Source: Antedon bifida
Taxonomy: Eukaryota; Echinodermata; Crinoidea; Comatulida; Antedonidae
Reading direction: 5' to 3'
Length of the DNA: 64,000 bases
Assembly: GCA_963402885.1 (NCBI GenBank)
Contig: OY727093.1
Span: forward strand, 17,985,036-18,049,035
Shown here: positions 1-11,404 of the stretch, one piece after another
How the letters are laid out: every line of letters begins with the position of its first letter
How positions within the stretch are numbered: the first letter of the stretch is position 1
Made by a program: the position numbers and the translations under genes
The notes under the pieces: generated by a model
Databases searched by the model: none
What the model was told of the DNA's origin: nothing
What the model saw: only the letters and a program-made list of their open reading frames with translations

Positions 1-409
1 TGGGAATTATAATACAGTTCTATGGTGGGTATTGAAAAACAATATCCAAGTCATTGAGTCCAAAATAAAGTCTCTACAGACATTTTAATCACATATTTAT
101 GTAAATATTGAGAAATGGGGTCAAGGGTCAAAATTTGGTACTTCTTTTGTAAAATGTCTCATTAGAGCAAATATATATATATATTCTGAACCAGACTGTG
201 CAAAAATGAACTCTCTACGATTAGTAGTTTTTAAGATATGGTAACCCTGTAAGTTCACCCTAATTTGCATATTTAAGCTAATTTGCATAATTTCGGGATG
301 AGTGTCAGAGGTGTGATGTTCAAAAAATAATCACCTTATCATATGTAACCATTTAAAAAAAAAATCTCTGTTTGCAATTTGTTTCACTCAAAATGCTAAA
401 TTGACTAGC
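1..409. other. AT-rich noncoding stretch, nothing recognised
   Basis: No convincing ORF, RNA gene or repeat boundary seen. Simple AT-rich DNA with a short (AT)n run near 172. Confidence 0.5.
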
Positions 410-1433
410 CTATTTATTAATATTACTGTATAGAAGTGCATTTTGTTTATGCAAAGAAATCAAATAAATTATATTCAATAATTATACTTAAAAGGGAATT
501 ATTGTTCATCAAGGATTTGCCTCAAATAAGCACCTTAAAGCTCAGGTACAGGCATGAATTTTAAATATAATATCTGGTTAATTGTACATAAATCAAATAT
601 TTGTAACAGAAATCAAGACGAAAAAACATGAATTTCCCTTAATATGGTCAAATACAAAATTTGGCAATATTCTGCCATAAAAACCAGAAAGACTTTTTTT
701 CAGTAGTTTTTAGGTAGTTAACCTAATGTAATAACATGTCTAGTGACTCCCTAGAAGGTGAAAAAAGATGGTGGATATACGGTGGATAATTTTTGCTATA
801 GCATGAAAATAAAAAACTGAAGTTGAATTAAAATACCAGAAATGTAAAATTCAAGTTATATTACCTATATTTAGTCAACATTTTTTACCACACCGTTTAG
901 TGTTCATAGCTTTTTAAAATGCCTCTCTATTTACAAAATTTGTGTACAAAAGAATAGAGATTTTACTGTGTAATTTGAACTACTACTACTAGGACTACTA
1001 CTTATAAGAAAGTGCTTATTTTCAACAAGATCGTGTAACACAAATAAAATCCCAATTAATTAAATTATAGATCGATAATTATTAGAATGTATGATCAATA
1101 GAATTTTTTTGCCCGCACCTAGCCTTTAACACGCATACAATAGATAATTACAGAACCTATTTTTACTAGAGATAGATGCCTACCTGTACATTTATAGATG
1201 TTGTGCCGCTGCACAATAATTAAAAGATGAAGGTGTTAGCAAAATGACCAGGTGCAATTACTTTGAAGGCATGGTGAAGGGATTTCAATATACTGGTACA
1301 TGTCTTGAACTGTTTTGATGTTGTACATACTTTTGTGTTATGTTCCCGTGCTTGGAGGATGACTGTAGTTGATGAATGATTCTGGTGGTGAGAATGAATT
1401 ACCCACACGGAGAATGCATCCTCTCACCTACTG
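410..1433. repeat. Dispersed repeat, copy 1 (paralog of 23318-23856)
   Basis: Two blocks, about 440-538 and 1127-1433, match 23330-23438 and 23438-23856 almost base for base, including the words around 'ttcatcaaggatttgcctc' and 'gcatcctctcacctactg'. Copy 1 is split by a 587-bp insertion (539-1125). Copy 2 has about 90 bp near 23485-23580 that copy 1 lacks. No coding potential in either copy; a 62-codon ORF on the minus strand is conserved only because the DNA is. Class unknown. Confidence 0.75.
539..1125. mobile_element. Non-autonomous TTAA-target DNA transposon, 587 bp
   Basis: The insertion is flanked by TTAA on both sides (535-538 and 1126-1129). The paralogous repeat at 23435-23438 has a single TTAA with no insertion, which looks like an empty site. 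The ends are imperfect inverted repeats: left AGCTCAGGTACAGGCA, right (reverse complement) AGGCTAGGTGCGGGCA. TTAA duplication is typical of the piggyBac and Kolobok superfamilies; the ends do not decide between them. No ORF inside. Confidence 0.7.
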
Positions 1434-1573
1434 AAGTGAATGTTGGGTTAGTGTCTGTACTCATTGGTCATGTATGTGGCGTCGGTGTTGTTTAGTCTAA
1501 TAGTGCATCTATCTGTCTGACGCTTAACTCTATGACATGTAACTCTACTAGAATTGCACATGGTTTATTCCGT

Positions 1574-2060
1574 ATCCGGACAACTACCCCCTGGACAATT
1601 ACCACCCAGACAACTACCACCTGGACAATAACCCCCCTAGGACAACTACCACCCGGACAACTACCACCCGGACAATAACCCCCCTAGAACAACTACCACC
1701 CGGACAATTACCCCCTAGGACAATTACCACCCGGACAACTACCACCCGGACAATAATCCCCCTAGGACAACTACCACCCGGACAATAACCCCCTAGGACA
1801 ACTACCACCCGGACAATTACCCACTAGGACAATTACCCTCTAGGACAAACCCCCTTAGGAAAACTCCCACCCGGAAAATTACCCCCTAGGACAATTACCC
1901 TCTAGGAGAACTACCCCCTTAGGACAACTCCCACCTGGACAACTACCCCCTAGGACAACTACCCCCTAGAAAAACTACCCTCTAGAAAAACTACCCTCCT
2001 AGGACAACTACCCTCCTAGGACAACTACCCTCTAGTCCAACTGCCATGCCCCTAGGACAA
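1574..2060. repeat. Minisatellite array in left arm (GGACAACTACC phrase)
   Basis: Roughly thirty degenerate copies of a phrase of about 15-17 bp built on 'ggacaactaccacc' / 'ctaggacaactacccc'. The short minus-strand ORF reading VVVVRVV across it is a by-product of the repeat. Confidence 0.85.
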
Positions 2061-2282
2061 GAACACCCTCTGAACAACCACATCTATATTATGACACATA
2101 CACCTTAGGTTATAATTACGATCTTGTAAAACTTACTGAACTTCAAAACATAGGGAGAGAGATTGATCTTAAATGAAAGCTTTTGAATTTTCACGCTGCT
2201 GCTTTAGCCCGCTACGTCCCAGGAGGATGACTCATTAATAAACCGGAAAAGTAAGCAGAAGTTATATATCTAATTAAATGAG

Positions 2283-3055
2283 TTCAAACTATCCAAAACA
2301 GAAGAGCTCGAATCGTGTGTGGTCTAACATGTGACACACCTAGTAGTGAGGCACTAAGACAAATTAATTGGTCAACTTTATTTTATCAAGATAGATATGA
2401 ATGTTGTATGGTTATATATAAGGTTTTGACAGATAATGCCCCACCTTACCTAAATAATGTATTTACATACAATGATATAAATTATAATCTAAGGCACAGT
2501 GATACACATCTATTCATCCCGAAGCCAAAAACCGATTTTAAAAAACGAAGTCTGTCTTATCGTGGAGCAATTATATGGAATAGTCTCAATGTTGATACCC
2601 TTCCAAATTCAGTTAAGTTGTTTAAAACGTATCTGAAAAATGCATTGTAAAACATAATGGTATGGTAATCTACGATGGTGTACATCCAACTTTTAAAATG
2701 GCTAAATACCATGTAAAATGTGTGTTTTATCACTATTATTTTAAGGTAAATGAAATCAAAAAGATTTATTATGTATTACAGTAGAATCCCCATAAATTAT
2801 ACACTTCGATAAGGGTTCCCGTTTACACGGGAAGTACCGGTATGGTGTACCCTAAATAGAGGTGTCAGATGAAGGGGATTCTGCTGTAATTTTGTTTCTT
2901 TTCAATTTCAATTTTTTCGTTTCTTTCGTATTTATATGGTGTTGGTTTTTTTTTTTGTAATACAGTATCACGAACTTGTGTAAAAACAATCAATGTTGAT
3001 TGAACGTTGTGCTGTACATCAGTCTCGTGTCTAAATAAAGTTTATATATATATCT
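2283..3055 (+). pseudogene. LINE reverse transcriptase C-terminal fragment with 3' UTR
   Basis: An open frame of about 122 codons (2283-2650) reads VQTIQNRRARIVCG, then NAPPYLNN and YRGAIIWNSLN. This is the conserved C-terminal tail after the RT thumb in CR1/jockey-group non-LTR retrotransposons. The RT catalytic core, endonuclease and ORF1 are absent, so this is a 5'-truncated copy. Noncoding sequence follows to 'aataaagtttatatatatat' near 3036-3055, which resembles the A/T-rich 3' end of such elements. It sits between the arms of the foldback element, with a small MITE in its 3' UTR. The tail resembles the 13-16.4 kb LINE. Confidence 0.75.
2779..2886. mobile_element. Pogo/mariner-like MITE, 108 bp
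   Basis: Inverted ends CAGTAGAATCCCC / GGGGATTCTGCTG are flanked on both sides by TA (2777-2778, 2887-2888). TA target sites and CAGT termini fit the pogo/Tigger branch of Tc1-mariner. No coding capacity. It lies in the 3' UTR of the LINE fragment. Confidence 0.7.
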
Positions 3056-3344
3056 AAGGATGACAGAAATGCGAAAATGCATACTCGACTATAATTTATA
3101 GTCCCACAAAACGTCTGGGAAAAGAGTCTGAACGACAAATCCCAAAGCATTTCTGGTTTTTATGTGTCCCATGATACTTCACACTTGAAGTATCTATGCT
3201 GATGAAGTGACCCCCAGACTTGACCTTAGCAATAAAATAAACTAAGTGACTGATATTAAATACAGATTATACAAATACAATTTATATTTGTTCACATATA
3301 AAAAGAGAAAAGAAACGTTTAATTATAACTCAAAAACCATTGTC

Positions 3345-3480
3345 TGACAGACAATTTAAGTATTTTTTGCTTTGAATTACATTTTTTCAGGTTAAATAAC
3401 TATTATGTGACAATAAATTGACACATTCAAAAATAAATTTGAAATAAAAAATATTTTTCAGAGGGACAATATATCTTTAA
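3345..3480. repeat. Right half of a TTAA-type MITE
   Basis: Similar to the right half of the complete MITE at 39593-39909: both have 'attacattttttcagg', then a terminus close to GGGACAATACATCT followed by TTAA (here 3477-3480). The left end was not found, so the copy is truncated or diverged. Confidence 0.5.
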
Positions 3481-3709
3481 AACTGTTACGTCAATAAGTG
3501 AGCAGCGTTTTTTGTAAGAAATATTTCTTGTTTAATATGCGTATCGTCAGCAGTTATTTTACATTAAACGAGAATCGATCAAATTATTAAAACGTATTCC
3601 AATCTTGAAAAATAAAGTGATGGGCTTATTTTTTTCTTGTGTGACATGAAGATGCTGTATATAAATCTAGGAACATACAGTTTACCTAGCTGCACCAGTC
3701 AATCAAACA

Positions 3710-3865
3710 GCCTTTCATTTAAGATCAATCTCTCTCCCTAAGTTTTACAAGATCGTAATTATAACCTAAGGTGTATAGGTGTGGTTGTTCAGAGAGTGTT
3801 GTTGTTCTAGAGGGGTAGTTGTCCTAGGGGCATAGCAGTTGGACTAGAGGGTAGTTGTAAGATAG
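3710..3865. repeat. Inner right arm of foldback element
   Basis: Reverse complement of about 2030-2185. The shared word 'gatcgtaattataacctaag' and the flanking 'aagatcaatctctctccct' are nearly identical. The arm then runs into the phrase array and stops at 3865, where unrelated sequence begins. Confidence 0.7.
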
Positions 3866-4491
3866 TGGGACTGGAGCAGCCCCTTAATATCGATAAAATT
3901 GGCCCAATTTTTTCTCTTTTTTCTTTATCAAAACAAATGTTTTACTGTAAGAGCTTATGTCATGCTGGTTAATGACATTATACGTTTACTACTACAAGTC
4001 CAGTAATAATGTAATATTGGTTTGGCTGTTACTACTTCATAGAAGAACTTTAATTGATTTGTTTTTTACATTTTCTCCCCACTCCTGAGAAAATAGGACA
4101 ATAAAGGTTTTTAGAACCTAAAGAATAATAATATCCATGATGTATTTATGACTTAAACATTTCTACTTATTTTATTTTATTCCAATTCGTATTCTACAGC
4201 AAAGAACCTCCTAATTTTACTTTAGATTAAAAAAAAATACACTATTAATCAATTGATTACATTAGACGATTTGAAAATCAATGTCTCTCTTTCTCTCCCG
4301 TTTGACAGGTTCATACATTTCTTAGTATTCCTATTATGAAAACATAGCTAACTGCGCCAATTGAGGAAATCGTTTTTCATAGTTTGTAAGTTTAAAAAAA
4401 ATAAATATCGCTACAAAATAGACTACAAATCTTAAGTACATAAGTCGATATTTTAATAATTTCACGTCAAATATTGTTAATGTATAGTGTG
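3866..4491. other. AT-rich stretch inside foldback right arm, nothing recognised
   Basis: Interrupts the phrase-repeat arm. No ORF above background and no clear inverted ends; it could be an insertion. Confidence 0.4.
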
Positions 4492-5125
4492 GTACAACGC
4501 CCTCATAGTCCCCTCTTCACACACAATTTGATTTACAATACAATTTGCACCAAAAGAAGCAGCTTGTTAATTTGGTTACAATCGTAGTTGTCCAAAGGCG
4601 TAGTTGTCATATGGGCCAATTGTAATTTTCCTAGTGGTTAGCTAGAAGGTAGTTTTCCTAGAGGGTAAGTTGTCCTAGAGAGTAGTTGTCCTAGAGGGTA
4701 GTTGTCCTACGGGGTAGTTGTCCTAGGGGGTGATTGTCCTAGGGGGTAGTTGTCCTAAGAGGGTAGTTATCCGGTGGGTAGTTGTCCTAGGAGGGTGATT
4801 GTCCAGGGGGTTATTGTCCGGATGGTAGTTGTCCGGGTGGTAGTTGTCCAGGGGGTAGTTGTCCTAGACCCGGTACAACGCCCTCGTAGTCCTCTCTTCA
4901 CACACAATTTGATTTTACAATACAATTTGCACCAAAAGAAGCAGCTTGTTAATTTGGTTACCAATCGTAGTTGTCCAAAGGTGTAGTTGTCATATGGGCC
5001 AATTGTAATTTTCCTAGTGGGTAGCTAGAGGGTAGTTTTTCTAGAGGGTAATTGTCCTAGGAGGGAATTGTCCTAGGGGGTAGTTGTCCTAAGAGGGTAG
5101 TTATCCGGGGGGTAGTTGTCCCTGC
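4492..5125. repeat. Tandem duplication of about 378 bp with phrase arrays
   Basis: 4492-4700 and 4870-5080 repeat each other in direct orientation, each starting near 'ggtacaacgccctc' and running through 'caccaaaagaagcagcttgt' into arrays of 'gtagttgtcctagggg'. The arrays are inverted relative to 1574-2060, making this the outer right arm. Confidence 0.75.
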
Positions 5126-5566
5126 TCTCTGTGCCTTTTTTTTAGAAAACACACTAACTAAAAAAATTTTTTTTTTGTTTTCGTCAATGCGGTACTTCTG
5201 GTACGGCAATAAATAAAATATTATTAATTAATGTAAATTAATTATTATTATAATTATTATCAATTAATGATTTAAAAAAGTTAGACAAAATAAATAGCTG
5301 CTGCTATAAATATCGAGGAAAACGTTAAATTGTATTATTTTTAATTAAATGCTAAACACGTCAGCAGTTAATTTAAACCACAATTTCCAAAATTCATTTT
5401 CATTTATCCACTATAAACTGTACAATAAATAATAAATATAAAACAAAGAAATTAATTATAGGACATTTTGCAGAAAGAAGCAAAATTTGCTCTGCTACCA
5501 GTATGTCTCTGTTACTACGGAATTTCGGCCTAATATTATAGACGTATACGGAAATGAAGATAAATA
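5126..5566. other. AT-rich noncoding stretch
   Basis: Homopolymer-rich and AT-rich; no gene or repeat boundary seen. Confidence 0.4.
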
Positions 5567-6520
5567 AGGTACTACACTGAAAAACAAAACTACTGTATAC
5601 GCAAAATTATAATTTGGCCTTAAATTATGGAAAAACGCAATAATTATGAACAAATCGACGACCCATATGACGGGTTTTTCCCGAGCACAGTATGTGTTGG
5701 CCTCCTTTCGTACATCTCATCAGGAGAGAGATACATCTCCCTGCTCTCATGACGCGCGCACCACAAGCAACTAGCCAATCAGAAATGCATTCTGCGCATG
5801 CTCAGAAACATATCTACACTTATCTGTGTGCGGTATAGTAGGCCTATTGGTGACTACTGTGCCAATTTACAAATATTCTCTTCTAGACTGGACTTCTATA
5901 TATACGTATAAATATGAATATTGTATACGATGAAATGAGACTCAATTTTAATTTAGTGGCAGAAACAACATTTAGTATGAAATTAAGGGTGTTGGCCGGG
6001 CCACACACACAGTACAATTCCCAGTGGTAGACCACGTATCGACTAACCCAAATGCCACAATACTGCGTGATTTAATCGACACCGGTATATTATATTCTTC
6101 AATAAATTAGTAACCAAATTCAATAAACTAACAAATTGCACCGCGAGTACAATAAAGTCAATAGATTTTGGAGGACGAAATACTTCGGTATCAACCGATC
6201 ACTTCTTCAATATCAACAAATCCGAGCTTTTGCTATCACCGCTAATGTGATTTTAGGTAGCACTGTAACGGCCTACTATAGAAAGATATACACTCACCTT
6301 TATTCTGTCCCGCAGTATTTAAGTCACTACAAAGACCCAAGTGTCTAGTAAAACTTTAGGTTAGGTGTAGGCTACACTTGTGCATCGAGCGAGCTAATTT
6401 ACCTATTCTGAAAAGTCCACCAAAGTCAGTCATGCATTTTTTTCAGCTGATTTACATGTAAATGATAAACCAGAAAGTGAATTCAAGCAAAAGACTCATT
6501 TCCCCACTCTATTCTAAAAG
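5567..6520 (+). repeat. Dispersed repeat family, copy 1 (uninterrupted)
   Basis: The same sequence recurs in pieces at 32190-32348, 34003-34290 and 35556-36120 (plus), and its first ~140 bp at 29520-29663 (minus). Copy 1 is continuous where the 32-36 kb copy is broken by two insertions, so it defines both empty sites. It carries a short conserved ORF start (MEKRNNYEQIDDPYDGFFP near 5627) with an ATG context of 'aattatgg'. No longer protein follows. Class unknown. Confidence 0.75.
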
Positions 6521-7934
6521 GGAAGCATTCTCACACTCGTGTCGTTTCTGTGTAAGATGACGCTCACCATCTCCAAAACGTACTGAAGACCTACCCCTTT
6601 TACACTATTGACTGGGAGATAAGATAAGAGGAACTCGAGTTGAACACTAAGCCGTAGGCCTACTTCACTCAGTCATTTCTATATTTGTTAGCAGGATTAA
6701 GTTTATTGCCCGATTTTTCATAAGATTTTAAAGGATGGTTTCATAGTTGAAACAATTTCATATTCACACACTGATTTGAGTGCCCTTCATAGAAATCAAC
6801 AATAATGAGTGCGAGATTTTGTTTTTACTTCCGTTTTTATTTAGCTTGATCTCCATTGATATCCAGCAACTGATATCCACAGCATTGTTATTTTTTTCAG
6901 TAATTTGCCTTTTATATATATATATTTTATGGTTGAATGATTCATATGTCATGTTTCTAGCTACGGTAATCTTTCGAGTAATCAGGCAGGTCTCGCAAAG
7001 CGCGAACATTTCTAGTAAAATTATCTATGTAAACAACGTTGGACGACAGTAAAAGATACAGTCGAAATTCATTGCACTGCATTCATTTTCCTGATCCCAT
7101 TCACTTCACTAAAATTATCTATTCCAATAGATTTTCCTGAAACTGAAGAAGAAGAAAGAAGAAGAAACTGGAGCTCCAAAAGAGAACTAAAACATGTTAC
7201 ATCAATACCATCAGAGTAATTATTGAGTTAATGAGGTTGATTCTTTATGCTTTTTTTTGGCAAATTCCATTTTATTTCCTAATGCTTGTTCTTCTTGGAA
7301 AAAAACTAAAAAATCAACTACTGCCGGCAATACATTATCACGTGGTCATAGATGGCAAATGTAGTGCTTGGTTCAGTTGCTTGGTCACCCAGCTTATCTA
7401 TCGTTTATAGAACGTTAGAGTAAAAGAGTAAAGCAAGTATATTTTTTGTGATAACAAAATACATCTTTGTATATTTTAAGTATAAATTGGCATGGTTACC
7501 GTTAGACATTTTACTGTAGTTTGTTACGTTATTTTATTAGATGATTATGTTTTAAATGCTTAATTAATTAAAAGTCAGTAAACTCAATGAGATGTTTTAA
7601 ACGCTTTGTGTAATATTCATTAATTAATGTATAGGCCTACATTTATTGTACTTCGATAAAATTCTTCACTAGAACAACAATTGTATAACACGCATGAACA
7701 CCGGTACGCATATATTATTATTAGTAACTTCCGTTCACTAGTTCTGAAAATCAATAATTCCCTGAGCATGCACAATTTTGTAGTTTTAATATATATTTTT
7801 CTTTTTAAAATTCATTAGATTATATAAGATGTGATAAAAATGTCAATCATGAACCCAAATGCAGTATAATAGTAATGTGTAAATTAATATTAATTAAAAA
7901 CTTTCAGTGTTGTATATAAAACACCTGGCTATTT
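6521..7934. other. Noncoding stretch, no gene recognised
   Basis: Contains two overlapping short ORFs on opposite strands (6764-7052) with no recognisable composition, and a purine run (7147-7167). Nothing else supportable. Confidence 0.4.
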
Positions 7935-8480
7935 CCCAGCAAAAAGAACAAAAAATAACGTTTATCAAACATTAGAAGGACATTCAGAATAACGTTTAAA
8001 AGTAACTTTCAGTGAACCTTTTTAACAACGTTCATCTAATGTTAGATTAACTTTCATAATAACATTTAAATATAATGTTACATAACTATTTCTAAAACCT
8101 TTATCTAACATTGAAAGAACGTTCACAATAATGTTTAAATACTAACTTAACCAGAATGTTTTTAATAAGGTTTATCGAACATTAGAAGGAAATTTAGAAT
8201 AACGTTCAAAAAGTAACTTCCAGTGAACCTTTTTAACAACGTTCATGTTAGAATAACGTTGTATAGTAACGTTAAAATACATAAATATTTCTAAAACCTT
8301 TATCTATCGTATTTTTAATAACGTTTATCGAACGTTAAAAGGACAGTCACAATCAAATGTAAAAGTAACTATTAGAAAACACTTTTTAAATTAAACAGTC
8401 ATCTAACGTTCGATTAACATTCACAATAACGTTAGAAGATATCTTAACATTGAAAAGAGCGGCAATTAGAACCTTAAAAT
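7935..8480. repeat. AACGTT-rich degenerate tandem repeat, copy 1
   Basis: Begins with CCCAGCAAA, followed by about 500 bp in which forms of 'ataacgttt', 'gaacgtt' and 'aacattagaagga' recur at irregular short spacing. The same layout, starting CCCAGCAAA, recurs at 61378-62100. Similar AACGTT-rich repeats with a CCCAGCAAA end are common in marine invertebrate and fish genomes; the mobilising system is not clear from the sequence. Confidence 0.6.
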
Positions 8481-9826
8481 ATAACATTTTCAGTATTCTA
8501 CGTAAGTATTCTTAATGTACTTAATCAAAGTACAAATTACGTCAGAGTAGGACAAAAACATCTAAAGTTACATTTCGTCAAAATGTTCTATTACAAAGAA
8601 TATAAATATATAATTATATTCCGAGTATTTTGAAAAAAAGGGTTATGGAGATATGGCCAGAGAAAACTGAATGCAAATCCTCAATAGCTCTTCTCAATGT
8701 AAAACTTTACTTCTGCACATTTTTTAACAAAAAAGTATTGCATTACAATAAATATAAATATGTAAAGTCTGAGAAACTTGAGACCGAGTATGTTGATACC
8801 AATATCTTGTCAATAGACCAATGGAGGTATGGCTAATTTTGGCGCCATTTTGAAATGGTGCTGTTTCCATGGTTTCGGGCATCGTAGAAATTTGTTGCCT
8901 AGCATTTTTGGTATCCTTGCTCCATAATAAGGTGAAATCAAGTGAAATCTCACTTTGGGCATTAAAATCCTACGGAGCCCCTATGTTCATACATGAGTAA
9001 CCGGACTAATTAATATTGCAAAGTAGACATTTGGTAATATAATTATGAGAAAATAAGTGTATTTTTTAATAAAATGTAGATATCTACTGTACGATAGTGA
9101 AGAAATATATAAAATGTAATTATTACAGTACATCTTACATGTGTTTGTGAACGTTTTTTCATGGTATAGGCCTATTTTAAACGACAGGATGCTTTGCTTG
9201 TAATTCAATGTACTGTAACACGAGCAAAATTGGCAATTGATCCGCAAATCAAATCAAAAATATCATTACTAAATGAGTATACCTACCTTACGTAAATTAC
9301 AACGTCGTCTCTCTATTATTGTCTCACGAGAGAGTCTCCAAGATATGCCTAAAAATATAAGAAACTTTGGTTGGTTCGAAACACAGATTTAAATTTAAAA
9401 GCGAAACACCATTTTATAGCCTTTGCAGCATAATCAGCCTACCCACGGAGTAAAAGCCTACCATACACAATTAGTAACGGTTAAGTGATCAGATTCACAA
9501 CGATGGTTTATTGATTTCAACAATCAATGCATCTGTCGCATTTTGTTTGTGTAATTTGCCATATGTGGCGTCCATGCCTTTTGGCAATAATATGTCCTTC
9601 CAATAAAAGTAATAAAAGTAGACTAATAATATTGGCATCCTTTAATACATAACATTAATCTTGTTTAAAAAGCAAAAATTGAATTTGAAATTTCTGTAAA
9701 TAAACCTGAATTATTATATATAACAGCAATTACTTAAGTGTAAATATCAACATGTGCAATTGCACACTTAATTCCTATATATATATATATATAGTAGTGT
9801 ATATATGAGTATATATATTATTGCCA
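8481..9826. other. Noncoding stretch before the tRNA array
   Basis: Short ORFs only (8630-8836, 8987-9247), without recognisable domains. (TA)n microsatellite at 9776-9793, and a related 'gtagtgtatata' string just before the array and again just after it (10931). Confidence 0.4.
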
Positions 9827-10015
9827 ATGAGTTTATATATATAAAAGTATCTCTTCGGAGATCCCGCCTCGTGAATAAAAATACTGTAAGATGAGGGCGT
9901 ATCAATTTGATCTCTGGTGCGCGTGCGTACAACTGAGGACTAGTGCTGTTCCGCCGTACCACGCCGAGAATGTTAAAGAGTCGCTATCCAATCGAGTTCG
10001 AACAATACCATGAAA

Positions 10016-10087
10016 GCCCCAGTGGTCTAATGGTTAGGACATCTGCATATCAAGCAGGCGGTCCGAGTTCGAGTCTCGGTTGGGGCG
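10016..10087 (+). tRNA. tRNA gene copy 1, anticodon ATC (Asp codon), Glu-like body
   Basis: A full 72-nt cloverleaf folds by eye. The 7-bp acceptor GCCCCAG/TTGGGGC has one G-T pair. The D stem is GTCT/GGAC around AATGGTTA, the anticodon stem TCTGC/GCAGG, and the T stem CCGAG/CTCGG around TTCGAGT. The discriminator is G. The 7-base anticodon loop ATATCAA puts ATC at 10049-10051, which reads GAU (Asp). Pol III box A (TGGTCTAATGG) and box B (GTTCGAGTC) are present and a T run follows at 10090-10094. The D arm and variable region resemble animal tRNA-Glu, where position 34 is normally T or C. No intron. Confidence 0.85.
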
Positions 10088-10379
10088 ACTTTTTCTCATT
10101 CTCACAGATTTCCTCATCTTTATCGTTTCAAATTAATTAATTAAATTTCAGTATATCACCGGGCGGTTTAGAATTAATGTTCTTTGCCTGATGAGTTTAT
10201 ATATATAAAAGTATCTCTTCGGAGATCCCGCCTCGTGAATAAAAATACTGTAAGATGAGGGCGTATCAATTTGATCTCTGGTGCGCGTGCGTACAACTGA
10301 GGACTAGTGCTGTTCCGCCGTACCACGCCGAGAATGTTAAAGAGTCGCTATCCAATCGAGTTCGAACAATACCATGAAA

Positions 10380-10451
10380 GCCCCAGTGGTCTAATGGTTA
10401 GGACATCTGCATATCAAGCAGGCGGTCCGAGTTCGAGTCTCGGTTGGGGCG
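10380..10451 (+). tRNA. tRNA gene copy 2, anticodon ATC, identical to copy 1
   Basis: Second copy in the 364-bp tandem repeat. Same cloverleaf, anticodon at 10413-10415, same box A, box B and downstream T run (10454-10458). Confidence 0.85.
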
Positions 10452-10743
10452 ACTTTTTCTCATTCTCACAGATTTCCTCATCTTTATCGTTTCAAATTAA
10501 TTAATTAAATTTCAGTATATCACCGGGCGGTTTAGAATTAATGTTCTTTGCCTGATGAGTTTATATATATAAAAGTATCTCTTCGGAGATCCCGCCTCGT
10601 GAATAAAAATACTGTAAGATGAGGGCGTATCAATTTGATCTCTGGTGCGCGTGCGTACAACTGAGGACTAGTGCTGTTCCGCCGTACCACGCCGAGAATG
10701 TTAAAGAGTCGCTATCCAATCGAGTTCGAACAATACCATGAAA

Positions 10744-10815
10744 GCCCCAGTGGTCTAATGGTTAGGACATCTGCATATCAAGCAGGCGGTCCGAGTTCGA
10801 GTCTCGGTTGGGGCG
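10744..10815 (+). tRNA. tRNA gene copy 3, anticodon ATC, identical to copy 1
   Basis: Third copy in the array. Anticodon at 10777-10779, T run at 10818-10822. The flanking unit is also identical, so all three should share the same extragenic context. Confidence 0.85.
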
Positions 10816-10939
10816 ACTTTTTCTCATTCTCACAGATTTCCTCATCTTTATCGTTTCAAATTAATTAATTAAATTTCAGTATATCACCGGGCGGTTTAGA
10901 ATTAATGTTCTTTGCCTGATGAGTTTATATATAGTAGTG

Positions 10940-11404
10940 TATATACAAGATACAATTCTTCGTTGGTTGACTGCAATTCCGATTAAAAGTAATACGATCC
11001 AGGCAAACTATAAAAAAGGGGGTAACCCAAAACAAAATGCAATAGTTTTCAAACATTTTTCTTTTTTATTCTGATTCAGTACCTAGTAGGACACTCTATT
11101 TTCTAACTGCATTATTATGGGAGTATGTTTCCATACGTGTTTGGTACAAAATAATAATGTGCAGCGCATTGAGAGCTTGCTTGCGCTATTAACTTATTTA
11201 GCCTATTAGTATATAAATATACAGAACAATTATGTGTAAAAAGAATTAAAGTATGCAATTTTTTTAATAGATTTATAATTAAACATTTTCAATTTGGGAG
11301 GCAGTAAATAGGAGATACACACGTACTGCACAAGAGATACTGGTACTGTTGTTGGATGTGATTTCTGTTCCAGAGATTATCATATTGCTTGCCTGAAATT
11401 ATAT
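10940..11404. other. Noncoding stretch
   Basis: AT-rich spacer between the tRNA array and the first LINE; nothing recognised. Confidence 0.4.

Larger units (their letters stand above)
1574..5125. mobile_element. Large foldback (TU-like) element with phrase-repeat arms
   Basis: The left arm (1574-2185) is a tandem array of phrases of about 15-17 bp such as GGACAACTACCACCC and GGACAATTACCCCCTA, followed by about 130 bp of unique arm. The right side holds the reverse complement: unique arm at 3710-3790, phrases at 3790-3865, and longer arrays at 4585-4870 and 4975-5125. Inverted arms made of short tandem phrases are the hallmark of sea urchin TU/foldback elements. The right arm looks interrupted (3866-4580) and internally duplicated. 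The outer edges are approximate and no target duplication was found. Confidence 0.6.
9827..10918 (+). repeat. Three tandem 364-bp units, each with a tRNA gene
   Basis: Units 9827-10190, 10191-10554 and 10555-10918 look identical at every base compared, including about 190 bp upstream and 100 bp downstream of the tRNA. A partial fourth start (ATGAGTTTATATATA) follows at 10919. Complete identity points to very recent amplification or active homogenisation. If this is a genome assembly, a copy-number error should be considered. Confidence 0.95.

Noticed and set aside
1614..1808. Valine/glycine-rich ORF, and the overlapping ORFs at 4767-4986
   Set aside because: Products of phrase repeats whose unit is read in one frame.
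9943..10868. Three identical 65-codon ORFs (MLFRRTTPRMLK...)
   Set aside because: Each runs straight through the tRNA gene in the tandem unit; identity comes from the DNA triplication and the frame has no domain.
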